A DNA stretch of 64,000 bases from Paenibacillus hamazuiensis (GTDB lineage Bacteria > Bacillota > Bacilli > Paenibacillales > NBRC-103111): positions 3,286,001-3,350,000 of the forward strand of contig NZ_JALRMO010000001.1 in the NCBI RefSeq assembly GCF_023276405.1, in the 5' to 3' direction. The translations under genes and the position numbers were made by a program. Shown here one piece after another: positions 8,623 to 16,576 of this stretch (positions within the stretch are counted from its first letter, which is position 1; every line of letters starts with the position of its first letter). A model generated the notes under the pieces. That model had not been told where the DNA came from, ran no database searches, and saw nothing but the letters and a program-made list of their open reading frames with translations.

Positions 8623-8673
8623 GACTTCTTTTAAAAATTTATGAAGTCGATTACGCGCAATGTACGAGTAGAT

Positions 8674-8704
8674 AACAGCTCCTTAAAAGGATCAAGGAGC
8701 TGTT
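8674..8704 (-). terminator. Hairpin downstream of second tRNA-Val
   Basis: AACAGCTCCTT (8674-8684) pairs perfectly with AAGGAGCTGTT (8694-8704). The T-tail is weak. Confidence 0.5.
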
Positions 8705-8710
8705 GTCATA

Positions 8711-8783
8711 TGACCTGTGCAGGGCTCGAACCTGCGACCCCCACCCTGTCAAGATGGTGCTCTCCCAGCTGAGCTAACAAGTC
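8711..8783 (-). tRNA. tRNA-Val (GAC), second copy
   Basis: Identical to the copy at 8487-8559 in acceptor, D arm and anticodon arm (anticodon GAC), but the T stem is GCAGG/CCTGC instead of AGTGG/CCACT. Discriminator A, no encoded CCA. Confidence 0.92.
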
Positions 8784-8820
8784 AAGTTCCAAACCGACCG
8801 CCGTTTGCGTCGGTTTTTAT

Positions 8821-8849
8821 ATAATAGCAGGGCTCGCGGGAGAAGTCAA
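8821..8849 (-). promoter_or_regulatory. Sigma-A promoter of second tRNA-Val
   Basis: Minus strand TTGACT (8849-8844), 17-base spacer, TATTAT (8826-8821), about 38 bases before the tRNA. Confidence 0.75.
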
Positions 8850-8880
8850 GACTTGCCACGTAAAATATCCACTCTATGTT

Positions 8881-9069
8881 TTATCCTTTTTTTGTATATT
8901 CCATACAGGGCTGCCCGGAAGATTTCAACACCAGTGCGGAAGGCATCTCGCTTGTTTTAAACCCGAAAGCCCGGCAGCCGCGCGGGAAAGACGGATCCCA
9001 CGTCACGTAAAAATGCTTGCAGCCGAAGCAATTAATTTTACCCTGCACAGCGGACGGTTCGTTTTTCAT
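8881..9069 (-). CDS. Small cysteine-containing conserved protein
   Basis: 62 residues. Four cysteines (C14, C17, C32, C55) with the pattern CxxC-HFYVTWDPxFPRGCRAFGFK suggest a small metal-binding protein. Homologues in Firmicutes are sometimes labelled uracil-DNA glycosylase, but nothing here supports that activity. It starts 7 bases after the VOC gene stop and is probably co-transcribed with it. Confidence 0.7.
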   Translation of the reverse strand: MKNEPSAVQGKINCFGCKHFYVTWDPSFPRGCRAFGFKTSEMPSALVLKSSGQPCMEYTKKG

Positions 9070-9075
9070 CGCGCC

Positions 9076-9465
9076 CTACCTGGTCGTTTGAAAAAATTCG
9101 ATCCACTCGCCGTCCGGTCCGTAAAAGAAAAAGTACCTGGAGCCGTTCGGCAGCGTCGTAATTTCCTGGTCGATGAGCTGTACCGGAAGCGTCTTGATCC
9201 GGACAAACTCGACTTCGACATCATCTACCGTAAAAGCGATATGATGGACCTTGCCCTCTTGCGGCAGCTTGTCGTTGTACCCCTGAACCAGCTCCAGTTC
9301 CGTCTCCTCCGCATTGGCAAATCCGAGAAAAGCGAGCTCAATGACCCCATTCGTATGCCGCATCCGATATTTGAGCTCGAGACCGACAATATCGCGGTAA
9401 AATGCGATAGACGCTTCGATATCCTTAACCATGATACCGACGTGTTCAATTTTCTTTCCAGCCAT
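9076..9465 (-). CDS. VOC superfamily (glyoxalase-like) protein
   Basis: 129 residues with the paired beta-alpha-beta-beta-beta modules of the vicinal oxygen chelate fold. Likely metal ligands are the H in KIEHVGI, the E in TELELVQG, the H in KVHHIAF and the E in GEWIEFFQ. It resembles lactoylglutathione lyases or methylmalonyl-CoA epimerases, but the substrate is not determined. It is followed closely by the small cysteine protein gene. Confidence 0.8.
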   Translation of the reverse strand: MAGKKIEHVGIMVKDIEASIAFYRDIVGLELKYRMRHTNGVIELAFLGFANAEETELELVQGYNDKLPQEGKVHHIAFTVDDVEVEFVRIKTLPVQLIDQEITTLPNGSRYFFFYGPDGEWIEFFQTTR

Positions 9466-9647
9466 CTGATGTACCTGCCTTTCCGCAGCGATTTCTCACG
9501 ATTCGGAAATAGTGTACCATAAAATGGCGCACCTGTCCTCTGCAGACAGGCAAATGGGAACAAACAAATACCCGATCCGTCCTTAGGGAGAACGGGTCCG
9601 GGCGAATTTTCCCTTATCGGGGGTATTTCCGCTGAAACTTACGCTTG

Positions 9648-9812
9648 TTATACGGTTAAAATGCGCTTGCGCACCTGCACGTTGCTGCCGTATTTCGCTT
9701 TAACTTCCTTCAGTTTTCCCTGCGTCAGCAAGTAAATATCTTTCATCCGCTGACTCATCGGCTTGACCGTTTCCTTCACTTCTCCGTTGACGACAATATC
9801 GAAAACTAACAC
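9648..9812 (-). CDS. Small conserved-looking protein, 54 residues
   Basis: A GTG start at 9812 is preceded by GGAG at 8-base spacing. The frame runs 54 codons to TAA. The product is basic, starting MLVFDIVVNGEV, with a central MSQRMKDIYLLTQGKLKEV helix and ending VQVRKRILTV. No family is recognised. A good ribosome site, a strand-helix-strand pattern and codon use like its neighbours support it as a real gene. Confidence 0.6.
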   Translation of the reverse strand: MLVFDIVVNGEVKETVKPMSQRMKDIYLLTQGKLKEVKAKYGSNVQVRKRILTV

Positions 9813-9970
9813 GTTTCACAGCTCCATTTCGTTTGTTTCATTAATCCTAGTGTAGTTTATATTTATTAAGCGAGCATTAAATGCAGATGCCGAATTTGTG
9901 AACTTTCAAAGGCATTGTGAAAAGAAAAAATGAAGGCTGATTTATTCGTCCGCCTAAGCTTTTACAAACG

Positions 9971-10171
9971 TCACGCCCGTCCTCTGGTCAGAATACATGG
10001 GACCCCTTTGCCTATTGCCCCAGGCAGAGACATTTTATCCAAATAAGCGATGCCGCGCGCACATTTGCGGCATGAACTGCACACGTCCGAAGTGACCACC
10101 TTCATGTTGAACTGCGATTTGTCTATGCTGCTGGGAGGCGTATTTTTTTTCTTGTTTTTAGCTTTGCTCAT
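9971..10171 (-). CDS. Small basic protein with CxxCxxC motif
   Basis: About 66 residues from ATG 10171, which follows a GGGGTG at slightly long spacing. The N-terminus is very lysine/asparagine-rich (MSKAKNKKKN) and a CSSCRKC motif lies near residue 32, with one further Cys near the end. This suggests a small zinc-binding protein; no family is assigned. Confidence 0.55.
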   Translation of the reverse strand: MSKAKNKKKNTPPSSIDKSQFNMKVVTSDVCSSCRKCARGIAYLDKMSLPGAIGKGVPCILTRGRA

Positions 10172-10322
10172 GGCTTGAATGCACCCCGTTCTCCAAAAAT
10201 AGCCGCATTTATAGGTATGCAGCGGCACATCTCACGGACACGGCGTCAGCCTAGGTTGCCTTCTGCCGCCGTCCGGACTATGATGATCAGGTAAGCTTCA
10301 TCGTTAAGGAGGGTTGCATCGG

Positions 10323-10796
10323 GTGGACAAGCTGCTTAATCAAGTGCAAATCGTACGTGCCATCACGTTGAAAACGCTGCGCGAAACCGATCCGGCTATC
10401 TTCGATACGATGCCGCCCGGGTACAGCAATACGATCCGCTGCAATGCGGGCCACATCCTGATCGTACAGGACACGGTTTCGGCGCATTTTGCCGGCCTTG
10501 AGCCCCGGCTTCCGCCCGAATACCTGCAATGGTTCGGCAACGGATCGCGGCCGTCGCTTTGGGAAGGGACTCCTCCCGGTACGGAGCGTCTGCTCGCCGA
10601 GCTTGAAGAGCAGACCGGGCATATCATACGGCAGCTCGGACCGCGCCTCAATGAACGGGCGGTCAAGCCGTTTTCAAGACTTGGCTACAAAATGGAAACG
10701 ATCGGCGAGCTGCTGAATTACAGCTTATATCACGAGGGCGTTCACATGGGGATGATTAATGCGTTGAGCAAAGCTGCGGTTTCGCTGAAGGCGTAG
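10323..10796 (+). CDS. DinB/DUF1572-like four-helix protein
   Basis: About 158 residues. The fold signature is the DinB superfamily: the N-terminal helix of about 20 residues, GHILIVQD with the first His, and YHEGVHMGMIN with the second and third His. These three histidines usually bind a divalent metal. A thiol-transferase role is known only for some members. GTG 10323 is preferred because AAGGAGGG at 10306-10313 gives a usable spacing; TTG 10314 would be too close. Confidence 0.75.
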   Translation: MDKLLNQVQIVRAITLKTLRETDPAIFDTMPPGYSNTIRCNAGHILIVQDTVSAHFAGLEPRLPPEYLQWFGNGSRPSLWEGTPPGTERLLAELEEQTGHIIRQLGPRLNERAVKPFSRLGYKMETIGELLNYSLYHEGVHMGMINALSKAAVSLKA

Positions 10797-10819
10797 GCTT
10801 CGACTCTTTCGAATGGACA

Positions 10820-10852
10820 AAACCCGCTGCGAAAGACTCAGCGGGTTTTTGG
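10820..10852. terminator. Bidirectional terminator
   Basis: AACCCGCTG (from 10821) pairs with CAGCGGGTT (from 10839), followed by TTTTT. It lies between convergent genes and serves both. Confidence 0.8.
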
Positions 10853-10856
10853 GGTC

Positions 10857-11687
10857 TTATTTGTCCAGTACCGTTAAAATAAACCGCTTCGTCTCGGCAA
10901 TCGCTTGATCCAGCGATTCCGTCGTTCCGGCGAAAGGATGCACCGCATTAAACGTATGATTCCCGCCTTCTACGGCGACATACCGGATCGACGGATTCGC
11001 CGCAAGCAGCTTGGCGGAACCTTTGCGCAGCCGATCGTGATCTTCTGTACCCTGGATCAGGGCGACCGGAACATCGATCGTGCCGATGCGCCGCAATAGG
11101 TCGAATCGTTCGCGGTTTTGCGCAATATCGTCCAAAATGACCCGATCCAGCGGCATTTGCTGCTTCGTGCGTCCATTGAGCGTGTAGGAGCGGCCGCGCG
11201 ACCGCATTTCCTCCACATTTTCCGCCGAAAAAATATTGACGTCGGCGATACCGTTCCAACTGATGACACCTGCGGTTTCGCCGGGATGGTCGAGCGCGTA
11301 TATCAGGCTCGTTCCCGCTCCCTTGCTGTGTCCGAGCAGGAAAATCGGATTTCCGTGCACCGAAACGTCCCCTATCGCTTTGGACTTGACGGCGCGGACT
11401 ACCGCAGCCAAATCCTCTACCTCCAGGGAATACGTATTTTGCGCGAATTTTTCGAGTTCGGTAAACTGCTGCAAATCATCGCCTACACCGTTATGTGAGA
11501 AATTGAAGCTGATCACATCAAGAAATTCGGAAAGTTGTTCCGCGGCATACGGGAAAAATCCCCAGTCCTTAAAGCCCTTGAAGCCGTGGCTTATAATCAA
11601 GGTACCACGTGCTTCCGTATTCACGTGAAACACGCTGGCGCGAATGACGCGGTTCTCCCCTAAATCAAGCTTTACGGATGATGGCAT
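10857..11687 (-). CDS. Alpha/beta hydrolase
   Basis: 276 residues of the alpha/beta hydrolase fold, with oxyanion motif ISHGFKGFKDWG near residue 35, nucleophile in GHSKGAG, acid in EDHD and His in GGNHTF. It resembles dienelactone-hydrolase or prolyl-oligopeptidase-like esterases; substrate unknown. ATG 11687 is chosen because AAGGAG lies 7 bases upstream. Only about 30 bases separate it from the anti-sigma gene, with no promoter or terminator, so it is probably the third gene of the sigma operon. Confidence 0.85.
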   Translation of the reverse strand: MPSSVKLDLGENRVIRASVFHVNTEARGTLIISHGFKGFKDWGFFPYAAEQLSEFLDVISFNFSHNGVGDDLQQFTELEKFAQNTYSLEVEDLAAVVRAVKSKAIGDVSVHGNPIFLLGHSKGAGTSLIYALDHPGETAGVISWNGIADVNIFSAENVEEMRSRGRSYTLNGRTKQQMPLDRVILDDIAQNRERFDLLRRIGTIDVPVALIQGTEDHDRLRKGSAKLLAANPSIRYVAVEGGNHTFNAVHPFAGTTESLDQAIAETKRFILTVLDK

Positions 11688-11717
11688 AACGCTGCTCCTT
11701 CCATACAAATTAATGTG

Positions 11718-12470
11718 TTACGACCCGAGCATCTTTTTGCCTCTCGGCTGGTTGCCGTTCGAATCCGGCTCCAGCGTGATGCCGATCGTATCGAAATCGT
11801 GCTCGGTCTCCGTGATCATATACGTATGGACGCCGTTGCCTCCGGGATCAACCTTAAACGTCCCGCAATTTTGACGTTTGCCGTCCTTGACGCCCCAAAC
11901 TTGGTACGCCTGCTCTCCTTCCAAAACAGGCAGCCCGCTCGTCTGCAGTACGAGTTCCATGCTGGAGCCTTTCTTGGTAAGCCAAGCCTGGCCTTTGGCG
12001 GCAGGTGCCGAATTGTCGAACGATTTGAGCGTATACTGCTTAAGCATTTGCGACGGCGCCTTTTCCTGCTGCTTAAGGGCGGTTGGGGGATCTCCCTGCT
12101 TCTGCATTTGCGTCAGCCCCCACCAGCTTGCCGCTCCGAGCACAAGCAATCCGGCGGCTGTAGCCGCGGCATAACGGCTGAACCTTCTCCAAGCCGGTTC
12201 TTTAGTTACCGTAAACCCTGCAGTCCGGATGTTTTCCTGCGATTCAGCGCCGATAATGCCGCCAAGCAGCTCCTCTTTCCATTCCGCAGGCGGCTCCATC
12301 TCTTCCATTTCGTAAGGGAGTACCTGCCAAACCTGCTGCAGCTCCTCGTATTCTTCCCGGCAATCCGCGCAGGAGGACAAATGATCGGCAAAATCGGTTC
12401 TTTCTTCCTCCGTCATCTCTCCTGCCATATATAAAACGAGCTGATCGCAAGGACGGATCTCGCTTTTCAT
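11718..12470 (-). CDS. Anti-sigma factor (zinc-finger plus RskA-like domain)
   Basis: 250 residues. The N-terminal ZAS zinc motif is H30-x3-C34-x2-C37 (DHLSSCADC). A single membrane helix lies near residues 98-117, and the C-terminal extracellular part is RskA-like (AYQVWGVKDGKRQ...). It should bind and inhibit the sigma factor encoded just upstream. The genes overlap by 4 bases (ATGA), so translation is coupled. Release is expected to follow proteolysis of the membrane anchor (family knowledge). Confidence 0.9.
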   Translation of the reverse strand: MKSEIRPCDQLVLYMAGEMTEEERTDFADHLSSCADCREEYEELQQVWQVLPYEMEEMEPPAEWKEELLGGIIGAESQENIRTAGFTVTKEPAWRRFSRYAAATAAGLLVLGAASWWGLTQMQKQGDPPTALKQQEKAPSQMLKQYTLKSFDNSAPAAKGQAWLTKKGSSMELVLQTSGLPVLEGEQAYQVWGVKDGKRQNCGTFKVDPGGNGVHTYMITETEHDFDTIGITLEPDSNGNQPRGKKMLGS

Positions 12471-13042
12471 TCTGTAACCTCCTCCCGAAGCGATGCCAGA
12501 TGTTTGCGAAGTATTTTAAGCGTCTGATGAAGCCTGCTTTTCACCGTACCGAGCGGCTCGCGGTTATTTTCGGCAATTTCGCTGAGCGTATAACCTTCCC
12601 AATAAAACGAGCGGATCAGGCTTATTTGCGCTTCCGACAAATGCTTATACGCTTTCTCGATATGCTCCTTAAGCCATCTTCGCGATACGATATCCTCCGG
12701 GCGAAGCAGCGCCAGTTCCGGCGCCTGTTCCCAAACCCCGGGCTCGTACGGCACGAGGGCCGCCTGCTTTCGGGATTTGCGCAGCTGATCGATCGTAATA
12801 TTCCGCGTAATCGTAATCAGCCAATTGACGAATAGACCTTTAGCCGGATCATAGCCCTTTTCCGTCGTCCAAAGTCGGGTAAAGACAAGCTGAACGATCT
12901 CTTTGGCAAATTGGGGGTCCTTGTTTGTTTTCATCGCAAAGGAATAAACCAAGCGGGAATAACGATCATACAAGATCTCCAGCGCTTCGCCTTCTTTGTT
13001 CATAATCCTTTGCATCAATTGTTCGTCGGAAAATTGTTGCAT
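12467..13042 (-). CDS. ECF RNA polymerase sigma factor (SigK/RpoE-like)
   Basis: 191 residues. Sigma region 2 spans about 10-80 (ILYDRYSRLVYSFAMK, then GLFVNWLITITRNITIDQLRK) and region 4 about 125-180 (LSEAQISLIRSFYWEGYTLSEIAENNREPLGTVKSRL). It directs RNA polymerase to ECF promoters. The gene is preceded by AAACCG-N15-CGTTAC, which is also found before the SLH/cupredoxin gene, so autoregulation is likely. It is cotranscribed with its anti-sigma factor and probably with the hydrolase. Confidence 0.92.
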   Translation of the reverse strand: MQQFSDEQLMQRIMNKEGEALEILYDRYSRLVYSFAMKTNKDPQFAKEIVQLVFTRLWTTEKGYDPAKGLFVNWLITITRNITIDQLRKSRKQAALVPYEPGVWEQAPELALLRPEDIVSRRWLKEHIEKAYKHLSEAQISLIRSFYWEGYTLSEIAENNREPLGTVKSRLHQTLKILRKHLASLREEVTE

Positions 13043-13081
13043 ACCGGGCTCTCCCCAAGGTCGCTGCGACCTTCAATATAG

Positions 13082-13108
13082 GTAACGGCGTTCAACGGCG
13101 TTCGGTTT
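13082..13108 (-). promoter_or_regulatory. ECF-type promoter of the sigma operon
   Basis: Minus strand AAACCG (13108-13103), 15 bases, CGTTAC (13087-13082), 40 bases before the sigma ATG. The same elements and spacing occur at 14879-14905. In common ECF notation this is AAAC-N17-CGTT. Confidence 0.7.
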
Positions 13109-13139
13109 CTCCATGTTATTGTAACATCAACCGGTTTGA

Positions 13140-13191
13140 CAAAAAAAGACCGATTTTCCAAAGGAACGAAGCCATTCCCGGAAAATCGGCC
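13140..13191 (-). terminator. Terminator of the SLH/cupredoxin gene
   Basis: CCGATTTTCC pairs with GGAAAATCGG, followed on the minus strand by TTTTTTT. It separates the surface protein gene from the sigma promoter. Confidence 0.8.
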
Positions 13192-13213
13192 TGATTGGGC
13201 TGCGAAGCGCGTT

Positions 13214-14824
13214 TTATTTAACGATGATGGTGCCCTTCATCGATGCCTTATGCGGAGCGCAGTAATACGTATATACGCCCGGCTTGTCAAAGGTAAGCGT
13301 TGCGGATTCGCCCTCGCCCAGCAGCGGCGTCTCGAACAAAGGTTTATCCCCGTTCATTTCATCGGAGACGACGTTATGTTTGAACTGATCCCGATTTGTG
13401 AAGGTGATGCTCGATCCGGCTTCGATCGTAATCTCCGGCTGCGCAAACTTAAAGCTCTTGATGTCCATTGCGTAAGCTTTGGCAGCAGGCTTCGCCGCTT
13501 CCGTCTGCTTGGAAGGAGTCGGATCGATCACGTACCATACTTTGCCGACATCCTGCCCTTTCACGTCTCCCGGCTTTTCGTCTTTGACGTAATAATAAAG
13601 CGGCCAGCCCTTGTAGGTTGATTGTTTTGTGCCGTCATCGCGAACGATGACACCGAAATCCTCCGCCTTCAAATCTCCGCCGGAGGTGATGTGCTCCGAG
13701 TAGAAGACCGGCCATGCGACTTCGCAGTTGCCGTAGCAGACGCTTTTGTTGGTTGTATCCTTGGTGTACAAGTACAGTGCCATGCCGCGGGAATCGGCCA
13801 AATAAGGACCGAGTTTGTCGTCCTTGGCGACGATGACGGCGGAATGAGGAACAACATACCACACGTTATTGACGCCTTGCCCTTTTACATCGCCCGCCTT
13901 TTCATCTTTGGCAAAATAATAAAGCGGCATCCCTTTGTACGTCGTCTGCTTTTTGCCGTCTTCGCGCACGATCGTTTTGAAGTCGGCAGCGTTCAGCTCG
14001 GACGAAACCTGGATATTCTCCGCGTAATAAATCGGCCAGTTCACCGCACATTGATCTTTGCACATGCTCATATCCGGCATATCTTTGGCGTAGTAATACA
14101 GCGTTTTTCCTGCAGCGTCGACCAGGAAGCTGCCAAGCTCCGGCGTCTGTGCCACGTTAATCCGGGCCGCTTGGACAAGAACCGCCTTCGCTTTGTCGAC
14201 CACCTTTTGATCGGCCAGCATGTCGGCCAGCGTTTTCCCGCCCCCCTTGACTTTGAGGCCGAGAGCCTCTACCGTCGCTGTGGCGATATGGCTGTTGCGC
14301 AATCCTCCGGTACCCGCGATTTGCGACAACCCATGATCTTTGGCGAAGGCTATTACGTTGTCGTATGTAAAATCGCTGTCCTGCTTGTATCCGAGCGCTT
14401 CAAGCAGCACTTTGTAATATTGCTGGTCGGTAATGCTCGCGGACGGATCGAACTTGCCGCTGCCCGTTCCGGCCCAACCAAGGCTCGGATTCGCTTTCAA
14501 ATAGGCGAGAATCGCCTTGTTGCTGTCGCTGACGGACGATGCGTCGGAGAAGTTGTCCGTACCGGTAAAAGAGAGCGCGGTTTGCTCCAGTCCTTTCAAA
14601 CGCAAAAATAAAATGGCGGCTTGCAGGCGCGTCGTCGTTTTCGCCAGGTAGGCGGCTGTTACTCCGTTTCCGTCTCCCTGCAAAATGCCGAGATCTGCGG
14701 CAACCTCCGCATCGGTTTTAACACCGGGCGATGCCTGCGCATCGGCGGCAAGTGACGGCGCGGCAGCCGAAAGCACCATCGCACCTGAAAGCAGCGCCGC
14801 AGCAAACGAATGTCGTTTTGTCAT
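13214..14824 (-). CDS. Surface protein: SLH-like region, two COG4315 repeats, cupredoxin domain
   Basis: 536 residues. A signal peptide (about 1-26) is followed by SLH-like repeats (about 35-210). Two secreted repeats of the Y-x4-D/COG4315 type follow, each with CxxxCxxxWP (MCKDQCAVNWP and VCYGNCEVAWP) and a Y-KG-PLYY block. The C-terminal 90 residues are a plastocyanin-like cupredoxin with likely copper ligands H (KHNVV), C and H (YYCAPH) and M (ASMKG). A wall-bound electron-transfer or copper role is inferred. It is expressed from an ECF promoter matching that of the adjacent sigma operon. Confidence 0.85.
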   Translation of the reverse strand: MTKRHSFAAALLSGAMVLSAAAPSLAADAQASPGVKTDAEVAADLGILQGDGNGVTAAYLAKTTTRLQAAILFLRLKGLEQTALSFTGTDNFSDASSVSDSNKAILAYLKANPSLGWAGTGSGKFDPSASITDQQYYKVLLEALGYKQDSDFTYDNVIAFAKDHGLSQIAGTGGLRNSHIATATVEALGLKVKGGGKTLADMLADQKVVDKAKAVLVQAARINVAQTPELGSFLVDAAGKTLYYYAKDMPDMSMCKDQCAVNWPIYYAENIQVSSELNAADFKTIVREDGKKQTTYKGMPLYYFAKDEKAGDVKGQGVNNVWYVVPHSAVIVAKDDKLGPYLADSRGMALYLYTKDTTNKSVCYGNCEVAWPVFYSEHITSGGDLKAEDFGVIVRDDGTKQSTYKGWPLYYYVKDEKPGDVKGQDVGKVWYVIDPTPSKQTEAAKPAAKAYAMDIKSFKFAQPEITIEAGSSITFTNRDQFKHNVVSDEMNGDKPLFETPLLGEGESATLTFDKPGVYTYYCAPHKASMKGTIIVK

Positions 14825-14878
14825 TTCGAAAATTCCTCCTTGATTGATGAATTATTTCTGAAACGGCTTACATTGAAA

Positions 14879-14905
14879 GTAACGGAACCTTTAACGAAAC
14901 GGTTT
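14879..14905 (-). promoter_or_regulatory. ECF-type promoter of the SLH/cupredoxin gene
   Basis: Minus strand AAACCG (14905-14900), 15 bases, CGTTAC (14884-14879), 55 bases before the ATG. Identical in both hexamers and spacing to the promoter before the sigma gene. Confidence 0.7.
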
Positions 14906-14999
14906 GATGTTTGATAAATAAAGAAGAGGATGCCCGGCGGGTCACCCTCTAGATCGATCGACGTAAAACATGTTCCATAAATAAATAGTAGTATCACGC

Positions 15000-15046
15000 A
15001 AAAAAATCCTCCTCTGCCTTATCCTGATAAGCAAAGGAGGATTTTC
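15000..15046 (-). terminator. Terminator of the tRNA cluster
   Basis: AAATCCTCCTTTG-type stem with inner stem CTTATC/GATAAG, followed on the minus strand by seven T. It closes the Leu/Ile/fMet tRNA unit. Confidence 0.8.
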
Positions 15047-15122
15047 AAACCGTTACATTATGTATGTACTACACGAGACAATGCAATCCAATATAGATTG
15101 TTAAGCTTGAAATTTCGGAAAG

Positions 15123-15208
15123 TGCCGAAGACCGGACTCGAACCGGTACGGTAGTCACCTACCGCAGGATTTTAAGTCCTGTGCGTCTGCCTATTCCGCC
15201 ACTCCGGC
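15123..15208 (-). tRNA. tRNA-Leu (TAA)
   Basis: 86 bases with a long class II variable arm (CGGTAGGTGACTACCG). Acceptor GCCGGAG/CTTCGGC; anticodon stem CAGGA/TCCTG with loop CTTAAAA (anticodon TAA). Discriminator A. Confidence 0.92.
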
Positions 15209-15237
15209 ATGCTTCGGACATCGACGCTGCCTTTGCA

Positions 15238-15314
15238 TGGTGGGCCCTGAGGGACTCGAACCCCCGACCAATCGGTTATGAGCCGACCGCTCTAACCAAC
15301 TGAGCTAAGGGCCC
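15238..15314 (-). tRNA. tRNA-Ile2 (CAT, lysidine type)
   Basis: Acceptor GGGCCCT/AGGGCCC, anticodon stem GTCGG/CCGAT with loop CTCATAA, CCA encoded. The CTCATAA loop and acceptor resemble the Bacillus isoleucine tRNA whose CAT anticodon is modified by TilS, not elongator Met (TTCATAC loop). Confidence 0.8.
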
Positions 15315-15327
15315 CTAACAAAAGGGT

Positions 15328-15404
<77 letters not shown>

Positions 15405-15439
15405 TTAATTTTCACCGTCTTTTCACAGCGACAAAAATA

Positions 15440-15469
15440 ACTATACACCAATCCGTACGTGGAAGTCAA
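15440..15469 (-). promoter_or_regulatory. Promoter of the fMet-Ile2-Leu tRNA cluster
   Basis: Minus strand TTGACT (15469-15464), 18-base spacer, TATAGT (15445-15440), about 36 bases before the fMet gene. Confidence 0.7.
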
Positions 15470-15569
15470 TACTTTTTTTCTTTGAAGAATCGGAATTTAT
15501 AAGCCGAAGGCGTAAAACATCTTATCACAATGAAAACTCCGCCTAAATGCGGGGCCTGTTATCTTGGTC

Positions 15570-15734
15570 TTATATCATATAACGTACGCCGAAGCGTCCT
15601 TTTTTCGAACGAAACACTTCCACTTCCTGAGGGCATTCGTAGCCGTAAATCCACCAGTCTTCTTCCATCCGTTTGGCAAGGCATCCGGCCTGGAATTTGC
15701 TTTCGTACAGCTTCACCCAATAAACCCATTTCAC
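15570..15734 (-). CDS. Small aromatic-rich protein, 54 residues
   Basis: A GTG start at 15734 is preceded by AGGAG at 8-base spacing. The product begins MKWVYWVKLYESKF and is rich in Trp and Tyr (EEDWWIYGYECP), with two Cys. It ends FGVRYMI before TAA. A small CCGC/GCGG hairpin with a T-rich tail follows. No family recognised; a likely real gene missed by length cut-offs. Confidence 0.65.
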   Translation of the reverse strand: MKWVYWVKLYESKFQAGCLAKRMEEDWWIYGYECPQEVEVFRSKKGRFGVRYMI

Positions 15735-15782
15735 CTTGATCACTCCTGAAAGAGATTATAGTGTGCAGCTATAGCATAACCC

Positions 15783-15813
15783 AAAAAAAGCTCCCTTATT
15801 TCTAAGGAAGCTT
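15783..15813 (-). terminator. Terminator of the PgpA-like gene
   Basis: AAGCTTCCTTA pairs with TAAGGGAGCTT, followed on the minus strand by TTTTTTT. Confidence 0.75.
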
Positions 15814-15830
15814 CTCTTGCCTATTCGGCA

Positions 15831-16379
15831 TCAGCTGGCATTTTCCCCCAGGAGCCCATCTTTTTGGGCGGCCGTTTTTTCTTCGACATCTCTCTGATGG
15901 TGCGCGATCCGGCTCGAGGCCGAAGCCGCTATGCTGGCGACCAAATCGTCCAAAAACGTATGCACGCGGCTGCCGATTTTCGTATCCAGCTTTTTAATAA
16001 TGCCCGTCTTCTGTTTATCTAAATGCCCAAACGTCGTTACGGCTATGCTGCCGTAACCGAATACCGAGCCGAGCGCCAGCGTTTCGTCGCAGCCGAACAG
16101 CCCTTCGTCGGATTCGATGATCGATTGGATCGGTTCGGACAGCATTCCTTTTTCCGCAAGCACGTCAAGTTCGATTCCGACCAAAATCGCGTGCTGCAGC
16201 TCGCGTTTTTGCAGGACGGCTTTAACCGATTCGACGCATTCCTCCAACGTCAGGTTCGGGTTATAAGGGAGCTGCATCTCCCTGACAATATGCGCAATAT
16301 CGACGAGCTCCACTCCGCGTTCGGCAAGTTTACGAAAGACGGCTTCTTTCACTTCGTTACTGTGGACTTGACGCTTCAT
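15831..16379 (-). CDS. Phosphatidylglycerophosphatase A-family protein (YutG-like)
   Basis: 182 residues of the PgpA/YutG family. Key blocks are HAILVGIELDVLAEKG, the ESDEGLFGCDETLALGSVFGYGSIAVT segment and KLDTKIGSRVHTFLDDLVASIAA. Canonical PgpA dephosphorylates phosphatidylglycerophosphate; the Bacillus YutG branch is soluble and its role is less certain. ATG 16379 is preferred to 16403 because AAAGGA lies 8 bases upstream. Confidence 0.8.
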   Translation of the reverse strand: MKRQVHSNEVKEAVFRKLAERGVELVDIAHIVREMQLPYNPNLTLEECVESVKAVLQKRELQHAILVGIELDVLAEKGMLSEPIQSIIESDEGLFGCDETLALGSVFGYGSIAVTTFGHLDKQKTGIIKKLDTKIGSRVHTFLDDLVASIAASASSRIAHHQRDVEEKTAAQKDGLLGENAS

Positions 16380-16576
16380 ATGGATCGTCCTTTCTCTATG
16401 CAAGTATACTCAGGCCATGCCCACACATGAATGTTTTGTGAACGTTTGTGGAACAGCTTCATTATAGCATGTTCATACTTCGTCTGCCGAAAAATGTTTG
16501 AAAAGGTGGTGATCGGGGGAACGTAGATTTATAATATATATGAGGAAGCGAAAACTCGTATGGGAGGGGATGCTTC

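Noticed and set aside
8788-8817. Terminator between the small cysteine gene and second tRNA-Val
   Set aside because: The hairpin lies between the -10 box and the tRNA start, and its T-run is on the plus strand where no gene precedes it.
8881-9069. Uracil-DNA glycosylase
   Set aside because: The 62-residue protein has no glycosylase motif; only the four-Cys pattern is supported.
15238-15314. Elongator tRNA-Met
   Set aside because: The CTCATAA loop and acceptor fit the lysidine-type tRNA-Ile2.
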